From DATEVL01 sp035471625 (GTDB taxonomy: Bacteria; Chloroflexota; Anaerolineae; Anaerolineales; E44-bin32): DNA of 64,000 nucleotides. The notes beneath the pieces are model-generated. The model did not search any database. It was not told the origin of the DNA and saw only the letters and a list, made by a program, of their open reading frames with translations. Of this stretch, positions 22,631 to 30,292 are shown one piece after another. The DNA is taken from assembly GCA_035471625.1 (NCBI GenBank), contig DATIPT010000037.1, positions 58,893 to 122,892 of the forward strand, written 5' to 3'. The first letter of the stretch is position 1. Every line of letters begins with the position of its first letter. Both the position numbers and the translations under genes were made by a program.

Positions 22631-22639
22631 GGCACCTTC

Positions 22640-22675
22640 CTGCAAGACATTGCAGATGCAGTTTACTGCGTCTGC
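22640..22675. promoter_or_regulatory. overlapping inverted repeats, candidate Fur-family operator
   Basis: CTGCAA-GACA-TTGCAG (22640-22655) is a perfect palindrome. It shares four bases with GCAGATGCAG-TTTA-CTGCGTCTGC (22652-22675), whose arms match in 9 of 10 positions. They lie between the divergent regulator and GTP cyclohydrolase genes, 10-45 bases upstream of the regulator start. Confidence 0.6.
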
Positions 22676-22710
22676 TTCGAGGTTGTCAAGCGTGGCACCA
22701 GCTTCGGGCC

Positions 22711-22718
22711 GGTATAAT
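22711..22718 (+). promoter_or_regulatory. extended -10 element before ribA
   Basis: GGTATAAT, 25 bases before the ATG at 22744; transcription would start near 22725. TTGTCA at 22683 is too far (24 bases) to be its -35. It lies 36 bases from the putative Fur-family operator. Confidence 0.55.
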
Positions 22719-22743
22719 CGGCTTGAACCCGCTGGCCGAAGCC

Positions 22744-23391
22744 ATGCCCAAGCCTCAAGACATCGGACTGGTCACCTGCGCACGCCTGCCGACCCCGGAC
22801 GGTGAGTTTCAGCTGTGCCTGTATCGCGACCCGATCGACCACAAGGAGCACCTGGCGATCGTCATGGGCGATCTCGCCCAGGTGGAAGGAGTTCTCGTTC
22901 GTCTGCATTCGGAGTGCTTCACCGGCGACGTCCTTCAGTCTCAGCGCTGCGATTGCGGCGAGCAACTCCATCGGGCCCTGCGCGCCGTGGCCGGAGAAGG
23001 ACGAGGGGTTGTCCTGTACCTTCGCCAGGAAGGGCGCGGCATCGGCCTTGGGGAGAAGCTCCGCGCCTACAACCTCCAGGACCAGGGCCTGGACACGGTG
23101 GACGCCAATCTGGCCCTCGGACACCAGGCCGACGAGCGCGACTACGGCGCGGCAGCCCGGATCCTGCGCCATCTGGGCCCGAAGTCGATCCGCCTCCTGA
23201 CCAACAATCCGCACAAGATCGACTCCCTCCGGGCTCTGGGCATCGAGGTCGTCGGGCGGATCCCGCTCTTGATCGATTCGACCGGCGAGAACAAGGCCTA
23301 TCTCGAGACGAAGCGGAACCGGATGAACCACTGGATCCACCTGGACCCGAACCCCACGCCTCCGGTGCGCCGTCCGTCCCGTGATCGATGA
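22744..23391 (+). CDS. ribA: GTP cyclohydrolase II (RibA-like)
   Basis: A 215-residue zinc enzyme that opens and trims GTP to 2,5-diamino-6-ribosylamino-pyrimidinone phosphate, formate and pyrophosphate. Zinc ligands are Cys58, Cys69 and Cys71 (ECFTGDVL..RCDCG). The catalytic region reads YLRQEGRGIGL, and the Tyr equivalent to E. coli Tyr105 is kept (RAYNLQDQG, about Tyr109), so the standard reaction is expected. It lacks the RibB half. ATG 22744 is used; a TTG at 22723 would lie at the promoter. The next gene overlaps its end by 11 bases. It opens the unusual seven-gene plus-strand cluster and is not beside other riboflavin genes. Confidence 0.93.
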   Translation: MPKPQDIGLVTCARLPTPDGEFQLCLYRDPIDHKEHLAIVMGDLAQVEGVLVRLHSECFTGDVLQSQRCDCGEQLHRALRAVAGEGRGVVLYLRQEGRGIGLGEKLRAYNLQDQGLDTVDANLALGHQADERDYGAAARILRHLGPKSIRLLTNNPHKIDSLRALGIEVVGRIPLLIDSTGENKAYLETKRNRMNHWIHLDPNPTPPVRRPSRDR

Positions 23392-24070
23392 TGTCCTGAT
23401 CGCCACCAACGCCCGCCAAGCCGCCGGAGGTCCGCCGGATCGACCCTTCATCACCTTGAGCTACGCCCAGAGCCTGGACGGCTCCATCGCCGGGATCGAT
23501 GGGCAGCCGTTGGCACTTTCCAGCCCGCCGTCCCTCTTCCGAACCCATTCCTTGCGCGCCCGGCACGACGGACTGCTCGTCGGAGTCGGCACGGTCCGCA
23601 CCGACGACCCGCAGTTGACCGTCCGCCACGCGCCGGGGACGAGCCCGCAGCCGATCGTTCTCGACACGGATCTGAGGACACCGTCGTCGGCGCGCATCTT
23701 TCGGAACCCGCGCCCACCCTGGTTTGTTGCCGGCTCGCCGGTCTCGCCGGCGCGCCGCGCCCCGCTGGTCGCGATCGGTAGCAGGGTCTTCGAGGTGCCG
23801 CGCGCAGCCCACGGGCACATCGACCTGCCGTCCGCCCTGGGCGCTCTGCGCACCGCCGGCCTGGGGACGGTGATGGTTGAGGGCGGGGCGCGCGTCCTGC
23901 GGGCGTTCCTCGAAGCGAAGCTCGTGGACTGGCTGGTCATCACGATCGCGCCCTGCTTCATCGCCGGAAAGCCTGCCCTGCCTACGGGCCCCGGTTCGCT
24001 CCCGGGGATGCGGTTCCAAGGCTGGGAACGCTCCGGCCCCGACCTGATCGTATGGGGCGAACTGGCATGA
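23381..24070 (+). CDS. RibD C-terminal (dihydrofolate-reductase-fold) reductase, stand-alone
   Basis: A 229-residue protein consisting of only the RibD C-terminal reductase fold. Motifs are SYAQSLDGSIAG, LLVGVGTVRTDDPQLTVR and VMVEGGARVLRAFLEAKLVD. It lacks the deaminase half of RibD, so it resembles fungal/archaeal RIB7-type reductases that reduce the ribosylamino pyrimidine phosphate made by GTP cyclohydrolase II. The GTG at 23381 overlaps the previous gene by 11 bases and the next ATG overlaps its stop by four, so these genes form a tight unit. The natural substrate is probably the product of the gene before it. Confidence 0.88.
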   Translation: MIDDVLIATNARQAAGGPPDRPFITLSYAQSLDGSIAGIDGQPLALSSPPSLFRTHSLRARHDGLLVGVGTVRTDDPQLTVRHAPGTSPQPIVLDTDLRTPSSARIFRNPRPPWFVAGSPVSPARRAPLVAIGSRVFEVPRAAHGHIDLPSALGALRTAGLGTVMVEGGARVLRAFLEAKLVDWLVITIAPCFIAGKPALPTGPGSLPGMRFQGWERSGPDLIVWGELA

Positions 24071-25110
24071 CGGTCCGTTCTCGCCGGGCGGTCTATTTCA
24101 CAGCCCCGGGAGCCGTCGACGTACGCCACGAGCCGATCGAGGCGCCCCGCAGCAACGAGGTCCTGGTCCGAACGGTGCGCACGGCGATCAGCGCCGGCAC
24201 CGAGCTCCTGATCTATCGCGGGCGAGCGCCGGCCGAGATGCCCGCCGACGCCTCCCTGCCAGCCCTGCAAGGAAACCTCACGTTCCCCCTCAAGTACGGG
24301 TACGCCGCCGTCGGCCGGGTCGTCGAGGTCGGCGAGGCGGTCGACCGATCCTGGCTCGGACGCCCCGTCTTCGCCTTCCAACCCCATCAGACCCATTTCA
24401 GCTCCCCCGTGACCGACCTGGTGCCGCTGCCGGACGGGCTTGATCTCGAGGAGGCTGTGTTCATCCCCAACCTCGAGACCGCCGTCGGGCTGGTGCACGA
24501 CGGCCATCCCCTTGCGGGAGAGCGCGTGGTCGTCTTCGGCCAGGGGATTGTCGGCCTGCTGACGACCCTCCTACTCGCACGCATGCCGCTGGCGCGGTTG
24601 GTCACCCTCGACCGCCACCCTCGACGCCGACAGGCGTCCATCGCCTCGGGGGCCCACGCCTGCCTCGATCCGGCGGGAAGCGCAGTCGAGGCGAATGTGC
24701 GCGCCGCCCTCGAAGCTGGCGACCCACGGACCGGAGCCGATCTGAGCTTTGAGCTCAGCGGCGACCCCTCCACCCTTAATCTGGCGATCGCCGCCACCGG
24801 ATTCGACGGGCGGATCGTGATCGGCTCGTGGTACGGCCTGAAGACGGCCCCTATCGATCTGGGAAGTCGCTTCCACCGGAGTCGCCTCCGCCTGATCAGC
24901 AGTCAGGTCAGCCGGATCGGACCGGAGCTGACGGGGCGGTGGACGAAGGCCCGCCGTCTGGCGTATGTCCTGGATCTCCTCCCTGTCCTTCGACCCTCAG
25001 CGTTGATCACCCATCGCGTCCCCTTCGAGCAGGCCCCCGAGGCATACCGGATGCTCGATCAGGACCCCGCCGAGGCCCTGCAAGTCGTGCTGACCTATCC
25101 AGAATCTTGA
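24067..25110 (+). CDS. zinc-less medium-chain dehydrogenase/reductase (MDR)
   Basis: A 347-residue MDR-fold oxidoreductase. The Rossmann motif GQGIVGLLTTLL binds NAD(P). The zinc-type motifs are absent: the usual Cys and GHE are replaced by ISAGTE and KYGYAAVGRVVEVG, as in other SAGTE-type reductases such as BchC. It would act as a hydride-transfer enzyme without catalytic zinc. ATG 24067 overlaps the reductase stop (ATGA). The PTPS-like gene starts 14 bases downstream. The gene set suggests it reduces or oxidises a polyol or ketone side chain, but that is inferred only from context. Confidence 0.88.
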   Translation: MTVRSRRAVYFTAPGAVDVRHEPIEAPRSNEVLVRTVRTAISAGTELLIYRGRAPAEMPADASLPALQGNLTFPLKYGYAAVGRVVEVGEAVDRSWLGRPVFAFQPHQTHFSSPVTDLVPLPDGLDLEEAVFIPNLETAVGLVHDGHPLAGERVVVFGQGIVGLLTTLLLARMPLARLVTLDRHPRRRQASIASGAHACLDPAGSAVEANVRAALEAGDPRTGADLSFELSGDPSTLNLAIAATGFDGRIVIGSWYGLKTAPIDLGSRFHRSRLRLISSQVSRIGPELTGRWTKARRLAYVLDLLPVLRPSALITHRVPFEQAPEAYRMLDQDPAEALQVVLTYPES

Positions 25111-25124
25111 CGAGGAACGTGCCG

Positions 25125-25502
25125 ATGTATCGACTCTGTCTTCAGCGCTCGTTCGAGGCCTTTCATTACCTCATCGGCGGCGACTGGGGGCCCGAGAACG
25201 AGACCCACCCCCACCCATATCGAGTCGAGTGGATCCTGGAAGGACCCTCCCTCGACAAGCACGGGTACCTTGTCGATCTCATCGATCTCGAAGCCCGCCT
25301 CGACGAGGCTTGCCAGCGCTACCGGGGAGTCGTCTTGAACGACCTTCCCGAGTTCCAGGCACTGAACCCAAGCCTGGAGCACTTCGCCCGCCTCGTGAAT
25401 GAGAGGCTGACACGGGACCTGAACCCCGCCGGGCTCGCGGGCTCCGAAGTCCGACTGTGGGAGAGCGCGACCGCCTGGGCCTCCTTTCATCTCACCCTGT
25501 GA
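25125..25502 (+). CDS. 6-pyruvoyltetrahydropterin synthase-fold protein lacking usual catalytic residues
   Basis: A 125-residue T-fold protein. Zinc ligands are kept: His14 in FEAFH, His28 and His30 in THPHPY. The C-terminal pterin-anchoring Glu is kept (Glu113 in LWESATAW), as is LNPSLEHFARLV. The catalytic Cys normally about six residues before the zinc His pair is missing; Glu24 and Glu26 lie near that place, as in PTPS-III-type enzymes. The Asp-His pair before LND is replaced by Tyr-Arg-Gly (residues 66-68). It may therefore act on a different substrate or bind without the standard chemistry. GAGGAAC lies 8 bases before the ATG; the next gene's GTG overlaps its stop. Confidence 0.85.
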   Translation: MYRLCLQRSFEAFHYLIGGDWGPENETHPHPYRVEWILEGPSLDKHGYLVDLIDLEARLDEACQRYRGVVLNDLPEFQALNPSLEHFARLVNERLTRDLNPAGLAGSEVRLWESATAWASFHLTL

Positions 25503-26602
25503 TCCGACTCGCCTGGGTCGTTGACGGAGATCTCGACCAGCTCTCCGGCGGCTATCTTTACGATCGGATCGTCGTCGGCGACCTGCGCCGACACGGCGTT
25601 GAGGTTGAAGTCCTTTCTCTTCCAACCGGGCCGTATGGGCTGCGTCTGCTCCAGGGTGCACCGCCCGCCATCGAGCAAAGCCTTCTGAGCTCGCCCTTCG
25701 ACATCGTCGTCCAGGATGAGCTCTCGCATCCCGCCTTGATCCGGCTCAATCGGCGCCTGGCCCAGGAGGCCCCTGGCTTGCAGCGGGTCGCCCTCGTCCA
25801 TCACCTTCGGGCGAGCGAGCCGCGGCCGTGGCCGGCCCGTCTCCTCTATCGCCAGATCGAGATCTCCTACCTGCGGTCGGTAGATTCCTTCATCTTCAAT
25901 AGCCGTACCACTCGCGCCGTGGTCCAGGCCCTGGTCGGATCGTCCCGACCCTCGATCGTCGCCCTCCCCGGCGCCGATCGCCTCGGCCCGGCCCTCAAGC
26001 CGCACACCGTCGAGCAACGCGCCGGCGAGCCGGGTCCGCTGCGAATCCTCTTTGTCGCCAACGTCATACCCCGCAAGGGACTCCACACACTGGTGGAGGC
26101 GCTCGCCCGGCTGCCGCGCGGCATGACGACTCTCACCATCGCCGGCAACGACCGCCTCGAGCCGGCCTATACCCGGCGCGTGTCGGGCGCGATTCAAAGG
26201 TTCCGCCTCGACGATGAGGTCACCTTCGTCGGGCTTCTCGAACGCGATACTCTCGCCGAGGCCATGGAGTCGCACCACGTCCTTGCCGTGCCGTCTTCCT
26301 ACGAGGGCTACGGAATGGCCTACCTCGAAGGGATGGGGCGGGGCCTGCCGGCGATCGCCGGCAGCGACGGCGGGCCGAGGGAGTTCGTGCGCGACGACCA
26401 AAACGGCTACCTGGTGCGCGCCGGCGACCCGGGAGACCTGGCGGCGAAACTCCAGTCGCTGGCGACCGATCGCCAGCGACTGGCTCGCTTGAGCCTGTCG
26501 GCCCTGGAGACCTATCGGAACCACCCGACATGGTCAGATACCGGGGCGTCAGTGCTGCGCTTCGTGCAAGGTCTTCCTCGCCGGGCGAGGGCCTCGGTCT
26601 GA
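25499..26602 (+). CDS. family 4 (GT-B) glycosyltransferase
   Basis: A 367-residue GT-B protein. The C-terminal half has the nucleotide-sugar site: LRILFVANVIPRKGLHTLVE, TIAGNDRLE and the EGYGMAYLEGMGRGLPAIA segment with the EX7E pattern. The N-terminal half has LAWVVDGDLDQLSGGYLYDR. It likely transfers a hexose to the small molecule made by the neighbouring genes. GTG 25499 overlaps the PTPS stop (GTGA). Alternative roles in lipid or cell-wall glycosylation cannot be ruled out, because no sugar donor or acceptor signature is specific. Confidence 0.88.
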   Translation: MIRLAWVVDGDLDQLSGGYLYDRIVVGDLRRHGVEVEVLSLPTGPYGLRLLQGAPPAIEQSLLSSPFDIVVQDELSHPALIRLNRRLAQEAPGLQRVALVHHLRASEPRPWPARLLYRQIEISYLRSVDSFIFNSRTTRAVVQALVGSSRPSIVALPGADRLGPALKPHTVEQRAGEPGPLRILFVANVIPRKGLHTLVEALARLPRGMTTLTIAGNDRLEPAYTRRVSGAIQRFRLDDEVTFVGLLERDTLAEAMESHHVLAVPSSYEGYGMAYLEGMGRGLPAIAGSDGGPREFVRDDQNGYLVRAGDPGDLAAKLQSLATDRQRLARLSLSALETYRNHPTWSDTGASVLRFVQGLPRRARASV

Positions 26603-26674
26603 TCTCTGTCCGACGGTGTTCTGTGCTATCCTCGCAGTCCGCAACGCCGGCTTGCCGCCAAAGGAGGAGTTGAA

Positions 26675-27031
26675 ATGAATCGGAGTACGTATCGCACGGC
26701 GATCCTGATCCTTGGCCTATTCACGGCGCTGGTCCACCTCATCCTGCTCAACGTTCTTCTGGTCGGCGCGGGATACGGGATTTCCGTGCCCTTCATCCTC
26801 AACGGCCTTGGCTACTTCGTCTTCCTGTGGGTCTTCTTCCGCCGGCCTTCCTTCCTGATCGGCCGCCGGACGCTGCTCCACCTTGCCTTCATGGGCTACA
26901 CCGCCGTGACGATCGTGGCCTGGTTCCTGATGGGGGACCTCTCCGACCCGATCGGCATCATCACCAAGCTGGCTGAGGTGCTCTTGATCGTGGTGCTCTA
27001 CCTGAACCTGCGCGCCGGCGCCCGCGCCTGA
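26675..27031 (+). CDS. small four-helix membrane protein, unknown
   Basis: A 118-residue hydrophobic protein with four predicted helices at about residues 8-28, 36-55, 67-88 and 95-113, and few charged residues apart from FRRPSFLIGRRTL between helices. No family is recognised. An excellent ribosome binding site (AAAGGAGGAG) lies 7 bases before ATG 26675, and the 72-base gap after the glycosyltransferase holds a possible TATCCT element. It sits between a glycosyltransferase and a methyltransferase and its stop overlaps the latter's likely CTG start. Possible roles are transport or anchoring of cluster enzymes. Confidence 0.65.
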   Translation: MNRSTYRTAILILGLFTALVHLILLNVLLVGAGYGISVPFILNGLGYFVFLWVFFRRPSFLIGRRTLLHLAFMGYTAVTIVAWFLMGDLSDPIGIITKLAEVLLIVVLYLNLRAGARA

Positions 27032-27978
27032 GGCCTTCGACCACGGCCGACCATCTGACTTCTACCGGGGGGTTCGCGCGCTACCTCGCCGCCAAGAAGG
27101 CTCTCGACGACCGGTCGCTGCACGAGCGCGTCTGGCGAACGATGGTGGCGAGCCTGCCTCCTGCCCGGCCGAATCGTCGCCTTCGAGTCCTGGAAGTCGG
27201 CGCGGGGATCGGGACGATGATGGAGCGCCTGCTGGAGCGGCAGGCGCTTTCCTACGCCGACTACCGGGCTTTGGATCGCGATCCGCACGCCCCCGAAGCT
27301 GCCCAAACCCGTCTCCAGGCGTGGGCCGCTGCGCGGCGCCTTGGCTGGGAGACGGAGGGCGAACGCCGCTGGCGAATCCACGGAGCCGAAGTCGACGTCG
27401 TGCTCGAGTGGACGACGGGATCGCTCTTCGACGCGATCGAGCTCCCCTCGGACCGTGATCTCGTGGTGGCCCACGCATTCCTCGACCTGGTCGATCTGGA
27501 GCGCGCCCTGCCGCTCCTCTTCGCCACGCTCAACCCCGGGGGCCTTTTCTACTTCACCCACACCTTCGACGGCCTGACCGCATTCCTCCCGGAGATCGAC
27601 GCTGCCCTGGATGAGGCTGTCATCAACGCCTACCACGATTCGATGGACCTTCGGCGCGAGGACGGGCGCCCAACCGCCGGAAGCCGCGCCGGACGGCGGC
27701 TGCTACAGGAGCTTCACGGACGCGGGGCACGCCTGCTTGATATCGGGAGCTCGGATTGGATCGTGTTCCCGAAACCTGGAGGCTACGAGCAGGAGGAGGA
27801 GGCGTTCCTCAATGCGATGGTCGATTTCGTCGAAGGCGCCGTCGGGGATGACCCGCGCATCGATCCCGGCACGCTGAGGCGCTGGGTCGAGCGACGACGC
27901 TCCCAGATCCGGTCGGCCGAATTGACCTTCCTCGCCCACCAGATCGACATCGTCGGCAGGATCGGCACGGCAGGCTAG
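27028..27978 (+). CDS. class I SAM-dependent methyltransferase, apparent CTG start
   Basis: A protein of up to 316 residues. The SAM motif LRVLEVGAGIGTMMER, acidic DRDPHAPE and later LNPGGLFYFTHTFDG give the class I fold. If ATG 27139 or GTG 27142 were used, the N-terminal helix FARYLAAKKALDDRSLHERV (coded from about 27070) would be lost, although it looks like the conserved start of this group. No ATG, GTG or TTG exists between the upstream in-frame stop near 26975 and 27139. CTG 27028 overlaps the previous stop as CTGA, as in the ThiZ gene. The methyl acceptor is unknown. It converges with the UPF0104 gene, overlapping by four bases. Confidence 0.78.
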   Translation: MRPSTTADHLTSTGGFARYLAAKKALDDRSLHERVWRTMVASLPPARPNRRLRVLEVGAGIGTMMERLLERQALSYADYRALDRDPHAPEAAQTRLQAWAAARRLGWETEGERRWRIHGAEVDVVLEWTTGSLFDAIELPSDRDLVVAHAFLDLVDLERALPLLFATLNPGGLFYFTHTFDGLTAFLPEIDAALDEAVINAYHDSMDLRREDGRPTAGSRAGRRLLQELHGRGARLLDIGSSDWIVFPKPGGYEQEEEAFLNAMVDFVEGAVGDDPRIDPGTLRRWVERRRSQIRSAELTFLAHQIDIVGRIGTAG

Positions 27979-28997
27979 CCAGGCGCCGGTTGGCCCGCCG
28001 TTCCCCCCGACAGCCATCCCCCTAGCCACAGCCCAACGCCTCCCACCGCAACATCGCGCACCCGGATCAAGATCGCCAGGCTCAGTGCCTGGGCCGGCGA
28101 GAATCCCAGCGTCGTCAGCGCCAGGAGCAGACTTGCCTCCAGGGCACCTGCGGCGCCGGGCAAGGGAACAAACAGCGCCAGGCGAGTCGCCGCTACGACG
28201 GCCACCACTTCCCCGGGGGTCACGTCCATCCCGAGGAACCGCATCGCCATTCCGGATTCCAACAGGATCAGCCCCCAGCTTGCCACCGAGAAGGCGGCCG
28301 CTGCCAAGATCCCCTGAGGCGCGCCGCGGGCCGCCCGTCCCACTTCGCGTTCGCTCGATTCGAGCCAGCGATACACACGTGCCCGCCATCCAACACCAGG
28401 TACAGCGACGCGCAGGCGACTGGCCACCCAGGTCGCCGGACGCCGGCCACGCCAGGCTGCAGCAAGATAGGCGATCGGCAGAACCGCCAGAGCGAGCGCT
28501 CCAGCAAGCAGCAAGTTGCCGGTGTCGCGCGGCTGTAGCCCCAACTGCACGACCGTGGTCAGACCGACCGCCAGGAATGCAAAGTTGGCAACCAGCTCGA
28601 TCGTCTTGTCGAGTACAACACTGGCGGTCGCCGCCGCGACCGGCACATCGTGCCGGTTCTGGATCAGGTGGACCTGCAGCGGCTCGCCGCCAAATTGAGT
28701 GCCCGGAGTGAAGTAGCTGACGGCGAAGCCTGCCAGCCGGTAGGCCGAAATCACGAAATACGGGATCCGGATGCCCTGCCCCCTCAGCAGCGCCCACCAC
28801 CGGCCGCTGAAGACAAGGATGACAACGATATTGACGGTCGCCAACGAGGCCAACTCAACGAGGGTGAGTTCGCGAAGGGCGGCTCCCACGTCGGCGAGGC
28901 TCACTTCGCGCAGTGCCCAAGCGATCGCCATCGGGACCGCCAGCCACAGAGCGTAGCGGAGCCAGACTCGCCGCCGAACGGAAACAGCGGTCGTCAT
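27975..28997 (-). CDS. UPF0104/LPG-synthase-like flippase-domain protein, copy 1
   Basis: A 340-residue membrane protein with about eight to nine helices. The family (AglD/MprF N-terminal, UPF0104) motifs are ISAYRLAGFAVSYFTPGTQF followed by GGEPLQVHLI, TASVVLDKTIELVANF and VPLPGAAGALEAS. Such proteins flip or export lipids or lipid-linked sugars. Its ATG overlaps the stop of the CDP-alcohol phosphatidyltransferase gene by four bases (ATGA), so the two are partners. It converges with the methyltransferase, whose cluster may supply a product to it. A second UPF0104 gene lies at 38119. Confidence 0.85.
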   Translation of the reverse strand: MTTAVSVRRRVWLRYALWLAVPMAIAWALREVSLADVGAALRELTLVELASLATVNIVVILVFSGRWWALLRGQGIRIPYFVISAYRLAGFAVSYFTPGTQFGGEPLQVHLIQNRHDVPVAAATASVVLDKTIELVANFAFLAVGLTTVVQLGLQPRDTGNLLLAGALALAVLPIAYLAAAWRGRRPATWVASRLRVAVPGVGWRARVYRWLESSEREVGRAARGAPQGILAAAAFSVASWGLILLESGMAMRFLGMDVTPGEVVAVVAATRLALFVPLPGAAGALEASLLLALTTLGFSPAQALSLAILIRVRDVAVGGVGLWLGGWLSGGTAGQPAPG

Positions 28998-30163
28998 CGT
29001 CGTTCCCCCGCACGTCGAGTGACCAGGACCAGTTCGGGTTGCCACAGGGATCCGGCTCCGGTGCCGGCCAGATAGATCGCGACCGCGAGCCCCCAGGCAG
29101 CCAACCCCTCCGGGCTGACTCCTCCGAAGGCCAGCTCGAGCCCGAAGACCACGACCATTCCCGCCGCCCCTGCCCTCCCGGCCAGGCCGAGGACGATCAT
29201 CCCGAGGAAGAGCGTCTCCAGAAGGAGAGGAATCAACCGCAGATCCGTCGCGGCCCAGCGCGCCACGAGGACGGGTCCCAGCAAGAGCAAGAGTGCGGCG
29301 CGCAGGAACGGAGGCGCAATCCTTGAAGCGAAGCGCACGGCCTGGTCGCGCAGCCTGCGGTACCGGGGCGCCTCGGGGGCGAGCGCGCCCACGTAAACCA
29401 GGGTATCTCGAACGAACCCAACGAGGACGGGCACCCCGACGAGGACCCCGGCCAGAGTCATCATCGAGGCCGGCGCGATTGGCCACAGGGCGGCGACACC
29501 CAGTTCCATCACAACCCCGGCCAGCCCCCGTCGAGTCGCGCTGGGGGGCAACGGGCGTGTCGGTCGGCCCGTTCGTTGGACCCACCAGCCAACCGCCAAG
29601 AAGAGGTAGCGGGCGATCCCCACAGTGAAGAAGTAGACCGCGGGGAGCTGTCCATAGTGGACAGCCAGGGCGGTGGCGAGCATCAGGCCCAGCCCGTCGA
29701 ATTCGATGTCGAGCCGCTCCCCCAGAGGCGTGGTGAGGTTTGCCCGACGGGCCAGATACCCGTCGAGATAGTCGGCTGCCTGGACGGTCCCGTAGGTCAG
29801 CGCTGGAAGCCACGCCAGCCAGCCCCCGGGCCACGGAAACAGCAGGTACCCCGGCAGCTGGGCGATCAACACCCCGCGCAGAATCGTCAAATGATTGCCG
29901 GGCCCAAGGACGGCCAGCACCGGTCCGTCGGTGGTCCGACGATGTCTACCCAGGAGCGACCAGACGAACCCCATCACCCCACCCAGCGCGAGCAGATTCA
30001 CGCCGAACCACCCTGCCAACCCCAGGCCGAGCTCCTTGGAAAGCAAGGCCGCCCCGGCAGCCAGGGCCCCGAGGCCGGCGAGCCACCAGACCCACCACGC
30101 CCGGCGGAGGCGTCGCAGGGCGGTTTCATCGCCTGGAAGTGGCTTGGAGAGATCCCACGACAT
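28994..30163 (-). CDS. CDP-alcohol phosphatidyltransferase family protein
   Basis: A 389-residue membrane protein. The signature DG-x2-AR-x8-G-x3-D-x3-D reads DGYLARRANLTTPLGERLDI then EFD, complete, near residues 165-187. An N-terminal helical region (KPLPGDETALRRLRRAWW and onward) precedes it, and a further hydrophobic C-terminal half of about 200 residues follows, longer than usual for the family. It would link a CDP-activated lipid or alcohol. ATG 30163 is used; TATAGT (minus strand, near 30168-30173) may be its -10, which gives almost no leader. The next gene down overlaps by four bases. Confidence 0.86.
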   Translation of the reverse strand: MSWDLSKPLPGDETALRRLRRAWWVWWLAGLGALAAGAALLSKELGLGLAGWFGVNLLALGGVMGFVWSLLGRHRRTTDGPVLAVLGPGNHLTILRGVLIAQLPGYLLFPWPGGWLAWLPALTYGTVQAADYLDGYLARRANLTTPLGERLDIEFDGLGLMLATALAVHYGQLPAVYFFTVGIARYLFLAVGWWVQRTGRPTRPLPPSATRRGLAGVVMELGVAALWPIAPASMMTLAGVLVGVPVLVGFVRDTLVYVGALAPEAPRYRRLRDQAVRFASRIAPPFLRAALLLLLGPVLVARWAATDLRLIPLLLETLFLGMIVLGLAGRAGAAGMVVVFGLELAFGGVSPEGLAAWGLAVAIYLAGTGAGSLWQPELVLVTRRAGERR

Positions 30164-30292
30164 GGTTCGCACTATACCGCGCCTGGAGGTGGGCCGGCGC
30201 GAGGCACGGTCGCCTCGAATCCCACAGACCGCGCACTCCACGGTAGAATGCACTTCGCTGCACCCACCCATCGGACCGCTGAGGAGATACGG

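Noticed and set aside
22683..22718. A complete -35/-10 promoter for ribA.
   Set aside because: TTGTCA lies 24 bases before TATAAT, which is too far, so only the -10 element was listed.
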